Source of the DNA: Metallosphaera tengchongensis
Lineage (GTDB): Archaea > Thermoproteota > Thermoprotei_A > Sulfolobales > Sulfolobaceae
Direction: 5' to 3'
DNA: 64,000 nucleotides
NCBI RefSeq assembly: GCF_013343295.1
Contig: NZ_CP049074.1
Coordinates: 725,501-789,500, forward strand
The translations under genes and the position numbers were made by a program. Below are positions 13,115 through 22,256 of this stretch, one piece after another (positions within the stretch are counted from its first letter, which is position 1; every line of letters starts with the position of its first letter). Under the pieces are notes generated by a model. The model was not told the origin of the DNA. It did not search any database and worked only from the letters and a program-made list of their open reading frames with translations.

Positions 13115-14920
13115 ATGAAACGACAAAAACTCCTTGTGAACAATATGGGACTAAAGGAATTTGTAGTCTCGTTATTCCAATTAGACAAAGATTGGACCAC
13201 TAGAATCGTTATGGCTATGCTCGTTATGGGAGTCATCTGGGGTTTGTTAGGTGTGATTGACTCCCTTATGGTAAGAATACAAGAAGCGGCGTGGGGATTA
13301 AGCGGGACGTTGGTGTTCACCCCACAGGAATACTTCGCTAGTATAACACTTCACGCCGAAAGAGACTTATTTGGCTTTGCTCAACAGGTTATTTATGCTA
13401 TTTTCATTTATTTTACAATTAAACTACTTAATATTCAACCTAGAGCCAAGTGGCTCTTAAACATCTCCTTTATCTTGATCAACATCTCCATGATGTTCAT
13501 GGAGGGGCCAATAATCGTGGCACCTACCTTTAATGATAATTACTTCAGCGCCACGGATTGGTACTACATATCTCCCATGGGATTACCCAACTACTCAAAC
13601 TACGTAGTGTCTCCTCTATTCTTCTACGGTTGGATCATGTTAGACGCCTTCACCTATCTGGCGGGTATTTGGATAGTTTATCATTACTACGTTGCTTCAA
13701 AACAGCTTAAGGAAAAGCTTCCAGTACCTCTAGTGTTCTTCCTGATGAATACTTTACTGTTCATGATAGGATACTCAGGAGTCACAGCAGCTGACGTATG
13801 GGACGTCCTGGCTTTCTACAATGTAGTGCAACTGGATCCAATAGCTAACCAAATCGCCTTCTGGATATTCGGACATGCCGTAGTGTACATGGCATGGTTA
13901 CCTGCCATAGGAGCTCTGTATCTACTGATCCCAACCTTAGCTAACAAACCGTTGTTTAGCGATAGAATGGGAAGAATATCGGCACTGCTTTACCTTATCT
14001 TCTCGAACAACGTACCCATCCACCACCTTTACATGGTGAACCTACCAGTTTCAATTAAAATCTTACAAGAAGTTCTAACGTATGCTGTAGTAGTTCCATC
14101 AATGATGACCTTCCTTAACCTTTGGGCAACTGTAAAGGGTGCCCAGGTCAAATTCAATGTCATAACTGCTTTCACAGTAACGTCCTTCACCGGTGCCATA
14201 GCAGCTGGAGTTACCGGGATATCAAACGCCACCATAGCCTTCGATGCCATAATACATAACACAGACTGGGTTGTGTCCCACTTCCATGCTATGATATTGT
14301 TGTCAATAGTTCCTGCAGCCATGGCCGTTCTATATTTCATGATCCCTATGATGACTGGGAGGCAATGGTTCTCTAGGAAGATGGCTTGGTTCCATTGGGT
14401 AGGTTACGTGCTGGGTTCTATTCTCTTTGTTATTGGTTACGAGTTGCAGGGGTTTGAGGGCATAGTAAGGAGAGCTGAAATTTACCCACGAGTCCCTACT
14501 CTGGTCTCGGCTGAACTAATATCCACCGTTGGGGCGGTAATAGCTCAATTGGCTACATTGGCGTGGTTCCTTAATTTGGTTCTAACCTTAGTTAAGGGCA
14601 GAACAGCTAACCTTGAAGGAGTTGGATTAGGCCAATTAATTGGAACTGTTGGGGCTGCGCTGGAGTGGCCTGAAGAAAATATTAATATCCCAACTTTATT
14701 TAGTAAAATCATGACTTTCAGTAAAATCAAGGTCAAAAGAGGGTTAGGAATCCAATGGAGCCTAGGAGTTCTGGGGGCACTTATTATTGTGATTAGTATG
14801 TTCCCCTTAGCACTGTCTGGAAACACTTACAATGAAATGCCGTATCTATGGATAATCCTATTAACGATAGGAATAGTCCTTGTGTCTTATCCAGTATTAA
14901 AGGGTGCTAAAAGTTTATGA
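13115..14920 (+). CDS. doxB: Terminal quinol oxidase subunit I (DoxB-type heme-copper oxidase)
   Basis: This 601-residue protein with about 12-14 membrane helices is the catalytic subunit of an aa3-type quinol oxidase in the plasma membrane, related to DoxB of Acidianus ambivalens. Visible ligands are: heme a His in SITLHAERD; CuB His and the cross-linkable Tyr in GHAVVYMAW; two CuB His in NVPIHHLYM; heme a3 and heme a His in VVSHFHAMI. The usual HPEVY is HAVVY, so the Glu of A-type oxidases is absent. A Met at 13145 is an alternative start. It is followed by doxC (45 bp gap) and doxE. Confidence 0.92.
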   Translation: MKRQKLLVNNMGLKEFVVSLFQLDKDWTTRIVMAMLVMGVIWGLLGVIDSLMVRIQEAAWGLSGTLVFTPQEYFASITLHAERDLFGFAQQVIYAIFIYFTIKLLNIQPRAKWLLNISFILINISMMFMEGPIIVAPTFNDNYFSATDWYYISPMGLPNYSNYVVSPLFFYGWIMLDAFTYLAGIWIVYHYYVASKQLKEKLPVPLVFFLMNTLLFMIGYSGVTAADVWDVLAFYNVVQLDPIANQIAFWIFGHAVVYMAWLPAIGALYLLIPTLANKPLFSDRMGRISALLYLIFSNNVPIHHLYMVNLPVSIKILQEVLTYAVVVPSMMTFLNLWATVKGAQVKFNVITAFTVTSFTGAIAAGVTGISNATIAFDAIIHNTDWVVSHFHAMILLSIVPAAMAVLYFMIPMMTGRQWFSRKMAWFHWVGYVLGSILFVIGYELQGFEGIVRRAEIYPRVPTLVSAELISTVGAVIAQLATLAWFLNLVLTLVKGRTANLEGVGLGQLIGTVGAALEWPEENINIPTLFSKIMTFSKIKVKRGLGIQWSLGVLGALIIVISMFPLALSGNTYNEMPYLWIILLTIGIVLVSYPVLKGAKSL

Positions 14921-14926
14921 AACAAG

Positions 14927-14940
14927 TTTTTTTAATTTTT
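14927..14940 (+). terminator. T-rich tract between doxB and doxC (possible partial terminator)
   Basis: GTTTTTTTAATTTT follows the doxB stop codon by a few bases. In archaea this could end part of the transcripts and set a subunit ratio. doxC has its own Shine-Dalgarno sequence, so read-through expression is possible. Confidence 0.4.
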
Positions 14941-14965
14941 ATGCGTTTTAGTTGAGGTGATATAA

Positions 14966-15985
14966 ATGGATAAAAAAGAGAAATATGAGCTCGCGTGGGC
15001 ATTGTTCGTAATAGTCCTATTTGCAGTCGTGATAGTGGGAACTCTACCTCAGGATTTTCTGGTTGGCGGAGTCCCCAGCTCGCTCTCCCCCATTAAAAAC
15101 GATCCGGCAAACGTCATCTACACAAGGGTCGTTTCGAGTCAATATGTATTTCAAGTAAGGGAATCAGGTGCTATAAATGCTTTAGAGGACGGTTCTCCAA
15201 GCCTCTATAACTTAATAATAGCTCATCCAGGTGATTGGCTTAACCTTACAATGACCTCTAGCGACGTCACTGAGAATTTCTATTTCCCAGATTACGCTGG
15301 ACAGGTGATTGATGACCAGATAGTTCCAGGACTGGTCACTTATGATGCACTTAAGGTCCCCAACTTAACTGGTCCTTACGTGTTCCTGAACGGAGAATAT
15401 AACGGTCCGTGGTTCAGCTATCAGACTGGGGAACTGCTTGTAATCCCGCAGTCTGGATACTTCACATCCAGCTCGATACTGACTCTATCTCAACAAGACT
15501 CTAAGGCACAAACTAGCGGTTTAGTTGGCGATCCTTACAATCCACCGATCCTGAACGTTAACGGACCCATTACGTTAGTGACAGATAAATACGGACTGTT
15601 TAACGATAGCGTTCCTGGTCCTACACTAGTGGTTAAAGCAGGCAATCAGGTTACCCTCAACTTAATATTTTCTACCCCTAACAGCGACCACAATTATCTA
15701 TACAACTACTCAGTGTCCGGACAAGCCTCACCTGTGACTGACGTTAACGTTGGGATATATGCAGTTTGGTGGAACGGAACAATTACCCCAGTGATCCAGA
15801 AGCCAATAACTTACGGTACTCCTATTACATTCACTTTCAACGCAACAGCCCCCGCATACGTCTACGGCATAGTGACTCCGGTCTTCAATAACTACAACCC
15901 CAATGGAATGTCCAACAATTTCATCGGCCAAGATAAAGGACTAGTCATGGGTGCTTGGGGGACTATCCTCGTTACTAACGGGTGA
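14966..15985 (+). CDS. doxC: Terminal quinol oxidase subunit DoxC
   Basis: This 339-residue protein has one N-terminal membrane helix (about residues 9-29) and a large exterior domain rich in Asn, Thr and Tyr, with many N-x-S/T sequons. Its length and position directly after doxB match DoxC of Acidianus (about 344 residues), the accessory subunit of the quinol oxidase. No CuA-binding motif (CxxxC with downstream H and M) is seen, as expected for a quinol rather than cytochrome c oxidase. A Shine-Dalgarno GAGGTGAT at 14954-14961 precedes the ATG at 14966. Confidence 0.85.
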   Translation: MDKKEKYELAWALFVIVLFAVVIVGTLPQDFLVGGVPSSLSPIKNDPANVIYTRVVSSQYVFQVRESGAINALEDGSPSLYNLIIAHPGDWLNLTMTSSDVTENFYFPDYAGQVIDDQIVPGLVTYDALKVPNLTGPYVFLNGEYNGPWFSYQTGELLVIPQSGYFTSSSILTLSQQDSKAQTSGLVGDPYNPPILNVNGPITLVTDKYGLFNDSVPGPTLVVKAGNQVTLNLIFSTPNSDHNYLYNYSVSGQASPVTDVNVGIYAVWWNGTITPVIQKPITYGTPITFTFNATAPAYVYGIVTPVFNNYNPNGMSNNFIGQDKGLVMGAWGTILVTNG

Positions 15986-15991
15986 TTAGAT

Positions 15992-16177
15992 ATGGTGAGC
16001 TTCTTCAAACTATTGGGAATAGGTTACGTCTTAGCTATCCTTCTGTTAGTTTGGGAGCTGGTGGACATATCCCTTCATGCTGCCGCCGCCCCATATACAG
16101 GGCTCTTTACCATAATGGCCTTCATAGGATTCATCGCGTTTTACCTGTTCGTCAGGTTTGCCCCAGAGAAGGAGTAA
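15992..16177 (+). CDS. doxE: Terminal quinol oxidase small subunit DoxE
   Basis: This 61-residue protein has two predicted membrane helices (about 4-26 and 34-55) separated by DISLHAAAAPYT. Size, topology and position 6 bp after doxC match DoxE of the Acidianus oxidase. The preceding GGTGAT serves as a ribosome binding site. Another reading frame of similar length overlaps it but has no membrane pattern and is discarded. Its final 37 bp overlap the convergent tatD gene. Confidence 0.8.
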   Translation: MVSFFKLLGIGYVLAILLLVWELVDISLHAAAAPYTGLFTIMAFIGFIAFYLFVRFAPEKE

Positions 16178-16899
16178 GGCCCTAGGAGCCTCCTAAAGTT
16201 ATTCTCTATTTTTTCCTCTAATTCAATTAGATTGATTCCCTTTATTTCCGAAATTCGTTGAAGTGTAATCTTAACGTTACAAGGTTCATTCCTAGTTCTA
16301 TCCGGACCCATAAAAGGTGAGTCGGTCTCCGTAAGGAGGGAATCCTCACTAACGTTCCTGACCACTTCCATCCTTCCCTTATCTCTAACGAGAATTGGTG
16401 GGACAGAGATAAAGCCACCCATCTCCTCAATTCTTTTGGCGTCCTTTACGCTACCTTCAAAGGCGTGAATTGCAAACCTGACTTTATAACTAGAAACCAT
16501 TTCCATGATCTTTTTCAGTCCACCCCTCGAATGTATTATGAGGGCTTTTCCCTGCTTTTCTCCAACTTCCATAAATCTGTTGAGGACTTGAATCTGTTTA
16601 GCCCTAAGGGGCTCTTCCTTAATCCAAAAGAAGTCTAGGCCTACTTCACTTATTAAGGGTACTAAGTCAATTAACCTCAGAGTTTCCTCGAGTTCCTGGT
16701 CTGCCCTCTCTACATATTCTGGGTGAAGGCCAACAGCGGGTATGACGTTTCTGTAAACCTTGCTCATCTCTATAGAGAGGAGATTTGATTTCAGATCGAC
16801 ACCAGCGTTCACTACAGTAATCTGACATTTCGAGAGTACCAGGTCTCTATCTGGATCAAAATCTTTTACATCCACATGGGCATGTGAATCTATAAGCAT
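16141..16899 (-). CDS. TatD family metal-dependent hydrolase
   Basis: This TIM-barrel metallohydrolase of about 252 residues has the N-terminal metal motif DSHAHVD at residues 4-10, AVGLHPEY near 60-67, SEVGLDFFW near 87-95 (metal Glu), IHSRGG near 120-125, IHAFEGS near 143-149 and TETDSPFM near 190-197 (metal Asp). TatD proteins are DNases or other phosphoesterases; the substrate here is unknown. I place the start at 16899, since the family begins directly with the MxIDSHAH strand, not at an upstream Met at 16920. The gene lies downstream of the Sso7c4-like gene on the same strand. Confidence 0.88.
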   Translation of the reverse strand: MLIDSHAHVDVKDFDPDRDLVLSKCQITVVNAGVDLKSNLLSIEMSKVYRNVIPAVGLHPEYVERADQELEETLRLIDLVPLISEVGLDFFWIKEEPLRAKQIQVLNRFMEVGEKQGKALIIHSRGGLKKIMEMVSSYKVRFAIHAFEGSVKDAKRIEEMGGFISVPPILVRDKGRMEVVRNVSEDSLLTETDSPFMGPDRTRNEPCNVKITLQRISEIKGINLIELEEKIENNFRRLLGPYSFSGANLTNR

Positions 16900-16904
16900 G
16901 AAAC

Positions 16905-16932
16905 AAAGGAAAAAAGACACACTAAATAAAAA
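16905..16932 (-). terminator. T-rich putative terminator after the Sso7c4-like gene
   Basis: Read on the minus strand, the segment after the Sso7c4-like stop contains AATTTTTATTTAG and then TCTTTTTTCC, two U-rich tracts immediately before tatD. They would separate an abundant chromatin-protein transcript from tatD. Confidence 0.4.
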
Positions 16933-17097
16933 TTACTTCCAGGGCTCGCTCATTACGGATATCTTTACAGCGTTCTCTTTTTCGTCGTAAATCACTTTAA
17001 CTAAGTCTCCTTCCTTTATCTGGAACTTCTGCCTTATCTTAGCCGGGATAGTCACTTGATAGTTTCTACTTACTTTAACTATCTCCTCTACTTCCAT
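16933..17097 (-). CDS. Sso7c4-like AbrB-fold chromatin protein
   Basis: This 54-residue basic protein begins MEVEEIVKVSRNYQVTIPA, continues KIRQKFQIKEGD and ends MSEPWK. It matches the swapped-hairpin AbrB/SpoVT fold, and from memory closely resembles Sso7c4, an abundant DNA-binding protein of Sulfolobus. It likely acts as a dimer that bends or protects DNA; an AbrB-type antitoxin is the alternative, but no toxin gene lies beside it. A strong TATA box at 17131-17140 on the minus strand gives a leader of about 12 nt. At this length it is easily missed by gene finders. Confidence 0.8.
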   Translation of the reverse strand: MEVEEIVKVSRNYQVTIPAKIRQKFQIKEGDLVKVIYDEKENAVKISVMSEPWK

Positions 17098-17130
17098 TTA
17101 GGTCACTAAGTTACCTAATTAGAGGCGGAG

Positions 17131-17140
17131 TATATAAATC
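17131..17140 (-). promoter_or_regulatory. TATA box of the Sso7c4-like gene
   Basis: GATTTATATA on the minus strand is centred about 26 bp from position 17109, predicting a leader of about 12 nt before the ATG at 17097. Confidence 0.6.
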
Positions 17141-17282
17141 TTTTCTAAGTGTGTAATTAAATGATATGAAGGGTTTAAGTGAGAAATTGGTGTCTAATGG
17201 AAGAATTCACATTAATATATTATCTTCTAAGAGAAGGGATTTTGTATAAACCTTTTCCGTTTTCGTGTTGTTGAAATGATAT

Positions 17283-17297
17283 CCTTATGCTATAAGG
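17283..17297 (+). promoter_or_regulatory. Palindromic operator candidate upstream of the Lrs14-like gene
   Basis: CCTTAT-GCT-ATAAGG is a perfect 6+6 inverted repeat. It lies directly upstream of the A-rich BRE/TATA of the regulator gene (TATA at 17303-17312). The position is ideal for autoregulation by a dimeric winged-helix protein blocking TFB/TBP binding. Confidence 0.5.
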
Positions 17298-17302
17298 AAA
17301 AA

Positions 17303-17312
17303 ATATATATAG
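17303..17312 (+). promoter_or_regulatory. BRE/TATA of the Lrs14-like gene
   Basis: ATATATATAG preceded by GGAAAAA, a good BRE. The predicted transcription start is near 17333, giving a leader of about 10 nt before the ATG at 17344 or a leaderless GTG at 17335. Confidence 0.6.
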
Positions 17313-17343
17313 CTCGTTATTACATTCTTTATTTGTGGTTATA

Positions 17344-17742
17344 ATGTCTCAAAGTCAGATAAGTGGAACTAGAATAAAACTACCATCAGGAAAAGATGCA
17401 GGGCTAGTAGATATACTTTCCTTTTGTTACGGGCTCTCGGAGACCGACGTCCAGGTTCTAATGGGACTGATGAGAGGAGATGCCAGAGGTACGGAAGAGC
17501 TTGAAACCGAGCTAAAGCTGTCCAAAGCGTCTATAAACCGAAGCTTGAACAAGCTTTTGGAAATGAATCTAGTCATGAGAATTAAGGAGCCAGGTAATAA
17601 GGCAGGAAGACCCAGATACCTATATAAGGCTAAGGATTACAATGAGCTAAAGGGCAAGATGCTGACCGATATTAAGGACTGCACTGATAAGATGGCTGAC
17701 CTAGTGAATAAGGAGTTTAAGCCCTTAGAGATAAAGGCTTAA
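17344..17742 (+). CDS. Lrs14-like winged-helix transcriptional regulator (AbfR1-like)
   Basis: This regulator of about 132 residues belongs to the Sulfolobales Lrs14 group. The winged helix-turn-helix covers about residues 30-95, with recognition helix TELKLSKASINRSLNKLLEMN and wing PGNKAGRPRYLYKA, followed by a C-terminal helix likely used for dimerisation. The sequence resembles AbfR1 of Sulfolobus acidocaldarius, a biofilm and motility regulator, but orthology is not established. A palindrome next to its own TATA box suggests autoregulation. Its last 18 bp overlap the convergent amidohydrolase gene. Confidence 0.85.
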   Translation: MSQSQISGTRIKLPSGKDAGLVDILSFCYGLSETDVQVLMGLMRGDARGTEELETELKLSKASINRSLNKLLEMNLVMRIKEPGNKAGRPRYLYKAKDYNELKGKMLTDIKDCTDKMADLVNKEFKPLEIKA

Positions 17743-18951
17743 CCTTTCAGCTAGCTTTCTGGCAGTTTCTGTGAAGAGCCCTTTTTCGAAAACGATTTTT
17801 CCATCTATAATGACTTTTTCCACATCAACCCTGTCAGAATTATAAATGAGATGTGATAGTACCCTATCAGCCTTTAGGGGATACAAGCTATTCTTGTTTA
17901 CTAGGATAAAATCTGCCACATATCCGGGTTCTATCATTCCCCCCTTTTTACCCAAGAGCTTGTAACCGTTAACCGTTGCGGCTTTGAACACGTCCTTTGC
18001 TGATATTCTTGTTGTCCAGTAGTTATGCCTCTGCAATAGAACCGCGTTCTTCATTTCAATGAACATGTTGAGGGAATTGTTGCTCGCCGCACCATCAGTC
18101 CCGAGAGTAACGTTTACCCCAAGATCTAGTGCCTCTCGCATGGGAAATGCCCCACCAGTTGCTAGTTTCATGTTAGAAGTAGGGCAATGCGTAACTCCTC
18201 TAGAATTGACTAAATAATTCAATTCCCATGAGGTAACCCAACCTAGATGCACGCCGTGTACATAGGGTATAAGTCCCTCTTTCCAGATCACTTCTACAGG
18301 AAATAAACCGTGTTCTCTCTTTATCTGAAAGACCTCATCTCTAGTCTCCGATAGGTGAATATGCAGATGCTCGTCTCCTCGCAAGGCATCCCTCAGCTCT
18401 CTGATAGTCTTTAGATCTGTTGCGTATAGGCTATGGACATTTAATAAGGGCGAGAAGAGGGGAGTTGAACCTAGACTCCTCATCTGCTTCACGACCTCAT
18501 CTGCAGATTTATGGTTCATGAGAATGGGACCGGCCATGCTCCTTATTCCGTATTTGGTGGACAGCTCCCTGATATCTTCTGGGTTAAAGTACATATCGAT
18601 GAACGCTGTTGTACCTGAGGAAAGCATTTCCAGGACAGCTAGCTCTGAGCTTATCCTCATTACCTCTCCAGATACCTTTTCCTCCTCCCTCCACATTTCC
18701 CCTAACCATTGCATCAACTCCCCGTCATCGAAGAAGCCCCTAAGGAAAATCATTGAAGCGTGAGTGTGCGAGTTTACTAAACCAGGTAATAGGACGTAAT
18801 TTCTGCAGTCCACTTCATCGCCGTCTTCGTTATTTCCCACTTCCCTTATCAGACCCCTTTCCACGACAACATTTACGTTCTCCTTTATACCACTTGAGTC
18901 CAGAACGAACGCACAACGCTTTAAAGTATACGGGTTATTCTGTACTCCCAC
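17725..18951 (-). CDS. Amidohydrolase / cytosine-adenosine deaminase-like (COG0402)
   Basis: This 408-residue metal-dependent hydrolase has the metal motif [12 protein letters not shown] (about 54-65), [11 protein letters not shown] (about 196-206), a His in [10 protein letters not shown] (about 228-237) and [16 protein letters not shown] (about 281-296), the pattern of the MtaD/SsnA/TrzN group. Likely substrates are 5'-deoxyadenosine, methylthioadenosine or S-adenosylhomocysteine (deaminated to inosine forms), but guanine or other aminohydrolase activity cannot be excluded. The start overlaps the end of the upstream dph6 gene by about 31 bp, consistent with an operon. Confidence 0.85.
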   Translation of the reverse strand: MGVQNNPYTLKRCAFVLDSSGIKENVNVVVERGLIREVGNNEDGDEVDCRNYVLLPGLVNSHTHASMIFLRGFFDDGELMQWLGEMWREEEKVSGEVMRISSELAVLEMLSSGTTAFIDMYFNPEDIRELSTKYGIRSMAGPILMNHKSADEVVKQMRSLGSTPLFSPLLNVHSLYATDLKTIRELRDALRGDEHLHIHLSETRDEVFQIKREHGLFPVEVIWKEGLIPYVHGVHLGWVTSWELNYLVNSRGVTHCPTSNMKLATGGAFPMREALDLGVNVTLGTDGAASNNSLNMFIEMKNAVLLQRHNYWTTRISAKDVFKAATVNGYKLLGKKGGMIEPGYVADFILVNKNSLYPLKADRVLSHLIYNSDRVDVEKVIIDGKIVFEKGLFTETARKLAERLSLYL

Positions 18952-19595
18952 TCAAATTCACCTAACCTATGAATTTCACCCTCTACATTTAATCTTCTTT
19001 GGAATAGAGGTGCAGATACCACGAAAGTCTCTGCCTCACCACCTTCAAACGCCGGGTTGAAACCAAAAGCCTTAGCCCTTGAGATGATCTTCTCGACATC
19101 AGTTTGAGTGACCACTTTACCGACAAGTTCAAACGGAAAACCGTAGGCAGAAGCAGACGTGATGATGAACTCAAAGCCGTAACGGATTAACTCTCGCATG
19201 TACCTCTCCTGATCCTTTCTCCAAAGGGGGGAATAGGTCTTGAGGCCCAGATCGTGGGCTATGAGATTAATGTTCATCCTTTGGTAGTCAGAGAGTAGGG
19301 CACCGGTGAGTATTCCCTCAGCTCCCAGGTCTCTTCCTTCTCGTAGCGCCATCCTTAAATCTTGGAGCTCCTTATCCCTTTCACCCGAGGACTCCACGAA
19401 AATTTGAGGTATGTTAAGGACCTGAGCCTGATACTTTGTAAACCTCACGTTCTGGTACTGGAACATCCATGAGTCCCTACGTCCCGGTAAAATGGTTATA
19501 AGGCACTCCATTTTGAAACCGTGCAACAAGGCCCAATGTATGGCATACGTACTATCCTTCCCTCCTGAGAAGAGAGAACATAGCTTACGACTCAT
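18921..19595 (-). CDS. dph6: Diphthine--ammonia ligase Dph6-type PP-loop ATPase
   Basis: This 224-residue protein has the PP-loop ATP pyrophosphatase motif [10 protein letters not shown] at about residues 9-18. The COG2102 family segments are [16 protein letters not shown] (about 104-119), the SPLW motif (about 138) and the C-terminal [11 protein letters not shown] (about 188-198). It catalyses the final amidation of diphthamide on translation elongation factor 2. It lies in a two-gene operon upstream of the amidohydrolase. Confidence 0.9.
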   Translation of the reverse strand: MSRKLCSLFSGGKDSTYAIHWALLHGFKMECLITILPGRRDSWMFQYQNVRFTKYQAQVLNIPQIFVESSGERDKELQDLRMALREGRDLGAEGILTGALLSDYQRMNINLIAHDLGLKTYSPLWRKDQERYMRELIRYGFEFIITSASAYGFPFELVGKVVTQTDVEKIISRAKAFGFNPAFEGGEAETFVVSAPLFQRRLNVEGEIHRLGEFEWEYRITRIL

Positions 19596-19690
19596 CTGAC
19601 CTCCTCGCGGCTCTAAGGGCAGGTTTTGTTTTGATAAAAGTCATTTATAAAAAAAGATTAACTTTGAGGTTTATTAAGATGTTCAGTGTA

Positions 19691-19762
19691 TCATTTCTTT
19701 TTCTGTTCGGCTCCAGCCTGTCCCTGTTGACCTTGCTCCTTCTTTCCCTTTCCCTTTGCCAT
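19691..19762 (-). CDS. Putative basic microprotein, 23 residues
   Basis: A 24-codon frame encodes MAKGKGKKEQGQQ followed by GQAGAEQKKK, made only of Lys, Gly, Gln, Ala and Glu after the Met. A TATA box (CTTTAAAATA, minus strand, 19794-19803) lies at the right distance for a 10-nt leader. The composition resembles disordered, nucleic-acid-binding tails rather than chance translation of A/T-rich spacer. I know no family for it. The alternative is that the transcript is non-coding. Confidence 0.4.
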   Translation of the reverse strand: MAKGKGKKEQGQQGQAGAEQKKK

Positions 19763-19793
19763 TAGGGATCTAATTTAATAGTCTCTAGTAAAG

Positions 19794-19803
19794 TATTTTA
19801 AAG
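19794..19803 (-). promoter_or_regulatory. TATA box of the 23-residue microprotein gene
   Basis: CTTTAAAATA on the minus strand is centred about 26 bp from position 19772, ten bases before the ATG at 19762. The rest of the 19763-19998 spacer shows nothing recognisable. Confidence 0.45.
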
Positions 19804-19998
19804 ATTATTCATATACTCAAGGCTAAATAGTATCGTAAATTTGGTTGGAAAATTTTAGATCCTGATTAAAATCGATACCTTCTTTTCTGAAATAATCTAG
19901 TATTCTTCACCATTACAACCTGATTATATTTTAATTTTCTCTAGGTATAGATTGACAAAATTTAAGGTATCAATTCATCAAGCAATCTTGTTCTTTAG

Positions 19999-20601
19999 CT
20001 AGAGAACAAAAAAACTTTTAGTATTACTTAATATACTAGAGTGCCAGAAGAGCTTTGAACGTTGAGAATAAAGGTCAGTTATCCTGTTCACGTTAATAAG
20101 AGACTTGAGACTAGGATCAACCATACCGATTTCCCTAGTTCCCACAACGTAAACGCTCGGGGAAGAGTAAACCACGTCCGTAAGGCTAGGGGAGCTCCTT
20201 AAACGCGAGACTAGAAATTGCGTGGAGTAGCATGATAAGAGGGGTTGGATTTTCCCACATGTTATAGTAGTGGAAACTAGCTCTGGTTTGGAACAGATTA
20301 GCTCAACTAGCGAGCGCTTAAGAAACGGAAAATCGCATCCTGTAATGAAAACTTTAGGTTTTTCCAAGAACTGGATCGCCTTTGCCACACCTGCCAGTGG
20401 GCCTCTCCTATCCGGGTCTAAGATCTGCACACCCTTACTGACGCGCCTCTCCTTACTAGTCACTATGATAGGATTGAGGAAATTGGAGGTCACTCTGTCT
20501 AGCATTGTTTGACCGTCAATCTCGAAGTCACACTTATCAGCACCGAACCTTGAGGAGCTGCCGCCTGCCAACACTATTACATCAAATAAATCTCTGGACA
20601 A
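19999..20601 (-). CDS. mobA: Molybdenum cofactor guanylyltransferase MobA-like
   Basis: This 200-residue nucleotidyltransferase begins with VIVLAGGSSSRFGADKCDFEIDG (residues 9-31), the MobA NTP-binding loop with its catalytic Lys region, followed by DPDRRGPLAGV and FITGCDFPFL (metal-binding Asp). It transfers GMP (or CMP in MocA) to molybdopterin. It follows moeA with a 20-bp overlap, so both final steps of molybdenum cofactor synthesis are one operon. The C-terminal ~25 residues diverge from the family. Confidence 0.88.
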   Translation of the reverse strand: MSRDLFDVIVLAGGSSSRFGADKCDFEIDGQTMLDRVTSNFLNPIIVTSKERRVSKGVQILDPDRRGPLAGVAKAIQFLEKPKVFITGCDFPFLKRSLVELICSKPELVSTTITCGKIQPLLSCYSTQFLVSRLRSSPSLTDVVYSSPSVYVVGTREIGMVDPSLKSLINVNRITDLYSQRSKLFWHSSILSNTKSFFVL

Positions 20602-21739
20602 TCACTTCATCACCCTGTTTGTAAGTTAATCCCCTCTTAAGTATGGTAAACCCAGATGCTTTTCCGAGCTCACTGTATAAGCCCACACCCCATCGCAGAG
20701 GATAAGCGTCACCACCGTCTAGTTTTACCAGATAAACGCTGTCCATTTTATGGTCCACGTCTATTCGAAAGCCCAATTTGGCACGGACGTACTCCCTGAG
20801 CTCTACCCCAGTCATCCTAGAGAGGACGTGAAGACCATGCTCGTGAAAAACTGTTATGGCTGATATGATCTGCCCCGGTAGGATCAACACAGGTTTCCCG
20901 AAGATCTCTCCCAATCCCCCCCTTTTTATCACGTTAGTAGATACGCCTTCGAAGATCAGATGTCCCATTTCTGACGTGGCCCTCTTTACGAAATCCTTCT
21001 CCCCTACCGATGATCCACCTATTGATATAACATAATCGTAAACCAGGCACTTTGAGAGAAGTTTTTTCACGTCGTCCAAGCTGTCCCTTGCTACACCTTG
21101 ATATTTGACCTTACCAAACCTTTCTAAAAGTTTGAGGAAGAAGGGAGATATTGAGTCTGGGATGCCCTCCCCGGTCTCACCCCAAGGGAGTATTTCATCT
21201 CCGTTCCCAAATACACAGAAGTTAACGTCAAACACCTTTAAACTCTTAATTTTCTGCTGCTCCAGAATGGGGATATGGTACGGGGTTAGGAAAGTCCCCC
21301 TCGCTATCAGTAGGTCTCCGCTTTTCACATCTTCTCCCCTTTTCCGTACATCCTTCCCTCTTGAGATAGGGCCGTTAACCCTGAGGAGTCCGTTCTCGAC
21401 CTTAGTGTACTCCACTCTGGCCACGGTATCTGCGCCAAGCGGGATGGGAGAACCGGTGGTTACATAGTATGCCTCCCCCTCATTGAGGCTAGGCGGACTG
21501 ACAGACTTTGGGAACAGCTCACCTACTATCCTCAATGCCCCGTACTTGAGCAAATCGTCATACCTAAACGCATACCCATCCATTGCTGACACATCACGGC
21601 TAGGAGTATCAACAATGGCACGCACATCCTCAGCAACGACTTTACCTATTGCTTGATATGGAGTTAACTCGGTCACCCTAGCTGCCTGAAAGGGCATCTT
21701 CTCTATGAGAGATCTGGCTTCCTCGATTGGAACAAGCAT
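20582..21739 (-). CDS. moeA: Molybdopterin molybdenumtransferase
   Basis: This 385-residue MoeA inserts molybdate or tungstate into molybdopterin. Motifs are SRDVSAMDGYAFRYDD (about 47-62), TTGSPIPLGADTVARVE (about 93-109), ISIGGSSVGEKDFV (about 235-248) and a degenerate GKPVLILPGQIISA (about 281-294), where the usual GlyXPxNPVS is LPGQIIS. The domain order is normal, ending in the MoeA C-terminal beta domain. A minus-strand TATA-like ATATAAAC at 21760-21767 fits a leaderless start at 21739. It is divergent from mobB by 28 bp. Confidence 0.9.
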   Translation of the reverse strand: MLVPIEEARSLIEKMPFQAARVTELTPYQAIGKVVAEDVRAIVDTPSRDVSAMDGYAFRYDDLLKYGALRIVGELFPKSVSPPSLNEGEAYYVTTGSPIPLGADTVARVEYTKVENGLLRVNGPISRGKDVRKRGEDVKSGDLLIARGTFLTPYHIPILEQQKIKSLKVFDVNFCVFGNGDEILPWGETGEGIPDSISPFFLKLLERFGKVKYQGVARDSLDDVKKLLSKCLVYDYVISIGGSSVGEKDFVKRATSEMGHLIFEGVSTNVIKRGGLGEIFGKPVLILPGQIISAITVFHEHGLHVLSRMTGVELREYVRAKLGFRIDVDHKMDSVYLVKLDGGDAYPLRWGVGLYSELGKASGFTILKRGLTYKQGDEVIVQRFI

Positions 21740-21767
21740 TCATAACTTTTCTTTCCCTGTAGTTTAT

Positions 21768-22256
21768 ATGAATTGCACTTTTCAGATACTTGGAAAGAAG
21801 GACAGTGGCAAAACCCTTGTCCTGGAGAAAGTTATTTCCGCCCTAAAGGAAAGGGGACTCGTAGTGGCTACTGTAAAACATACTCACCACATAATAAATC
21901 CAGAAAATAAGGACACAGCTAGATATATGAGTTCAGGTTCAGATGTAACGGTTCTTCACAGCAATGATTGCGCCCTTTTCTGGGGATGCGACGACTTAAG
22001 TTACGTGAATTATTTGCCAGCGGATGTCATTTTAATTGAGGGTTTTGAGGACATAAATTTAGGCAAGAGGTACCTAATCACAAACCCATCGGAAGCTGTC
22101 AAGATAGCCAACGATATAATTAAGGAGGCCTCCTTGTGTAGTAATGAGCCTAAGTTGAAGACCTTCCCTGAACACAATAATAAAATTGCCAAGATGCTAT
22201 TATATAACCTTATGAAGAAGTGGGGATTAAAAGAGGTTAGAGTTATCGATGATTAA
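21768..22256 (+). CDS. mobB: Molybdopterin-guanine dinucleotide biosynthesis adaptor MobB
   Basis: This P-loop GTPase of about 162 residues begins MNCTFQILGKKDSGKT. The loop is atypical: the family has GxxxxGKT with GxSgSGKT, here GKKDSGKT. VVATVKHTHH (about 37-46) is the MobB metal-site motif. I use the ATG at 21768; a longer frame from 21705 reads into moeA promoter sequence and adds no family residues. It overlaps the next CBS gene by 8 bp, so mobB, the CBS gene and the methyltransferase gene form an operon. Confidence 0.85.
   Translation: MNCTFQILGKKDSGKTLVLEKVISALKERGLVVATVKHTHHIINPENKDTARYMSSGSDVTVLHSNDCALFWGCDDLSYVNYLPADVILIEGFEDINLGKRYLITNPSEAVKIANDIIKEASLCSNEPKLKTFPEHNNKIAKMLLYNLMKKWGLKEVRVIDD

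Noticed and set aside
15982-16185. Alternative 67-codon frame over doxE
   Set aside because: It has no membrane pattern; the DoxE frame has two clear helices, a ribosome binding site and the right size.
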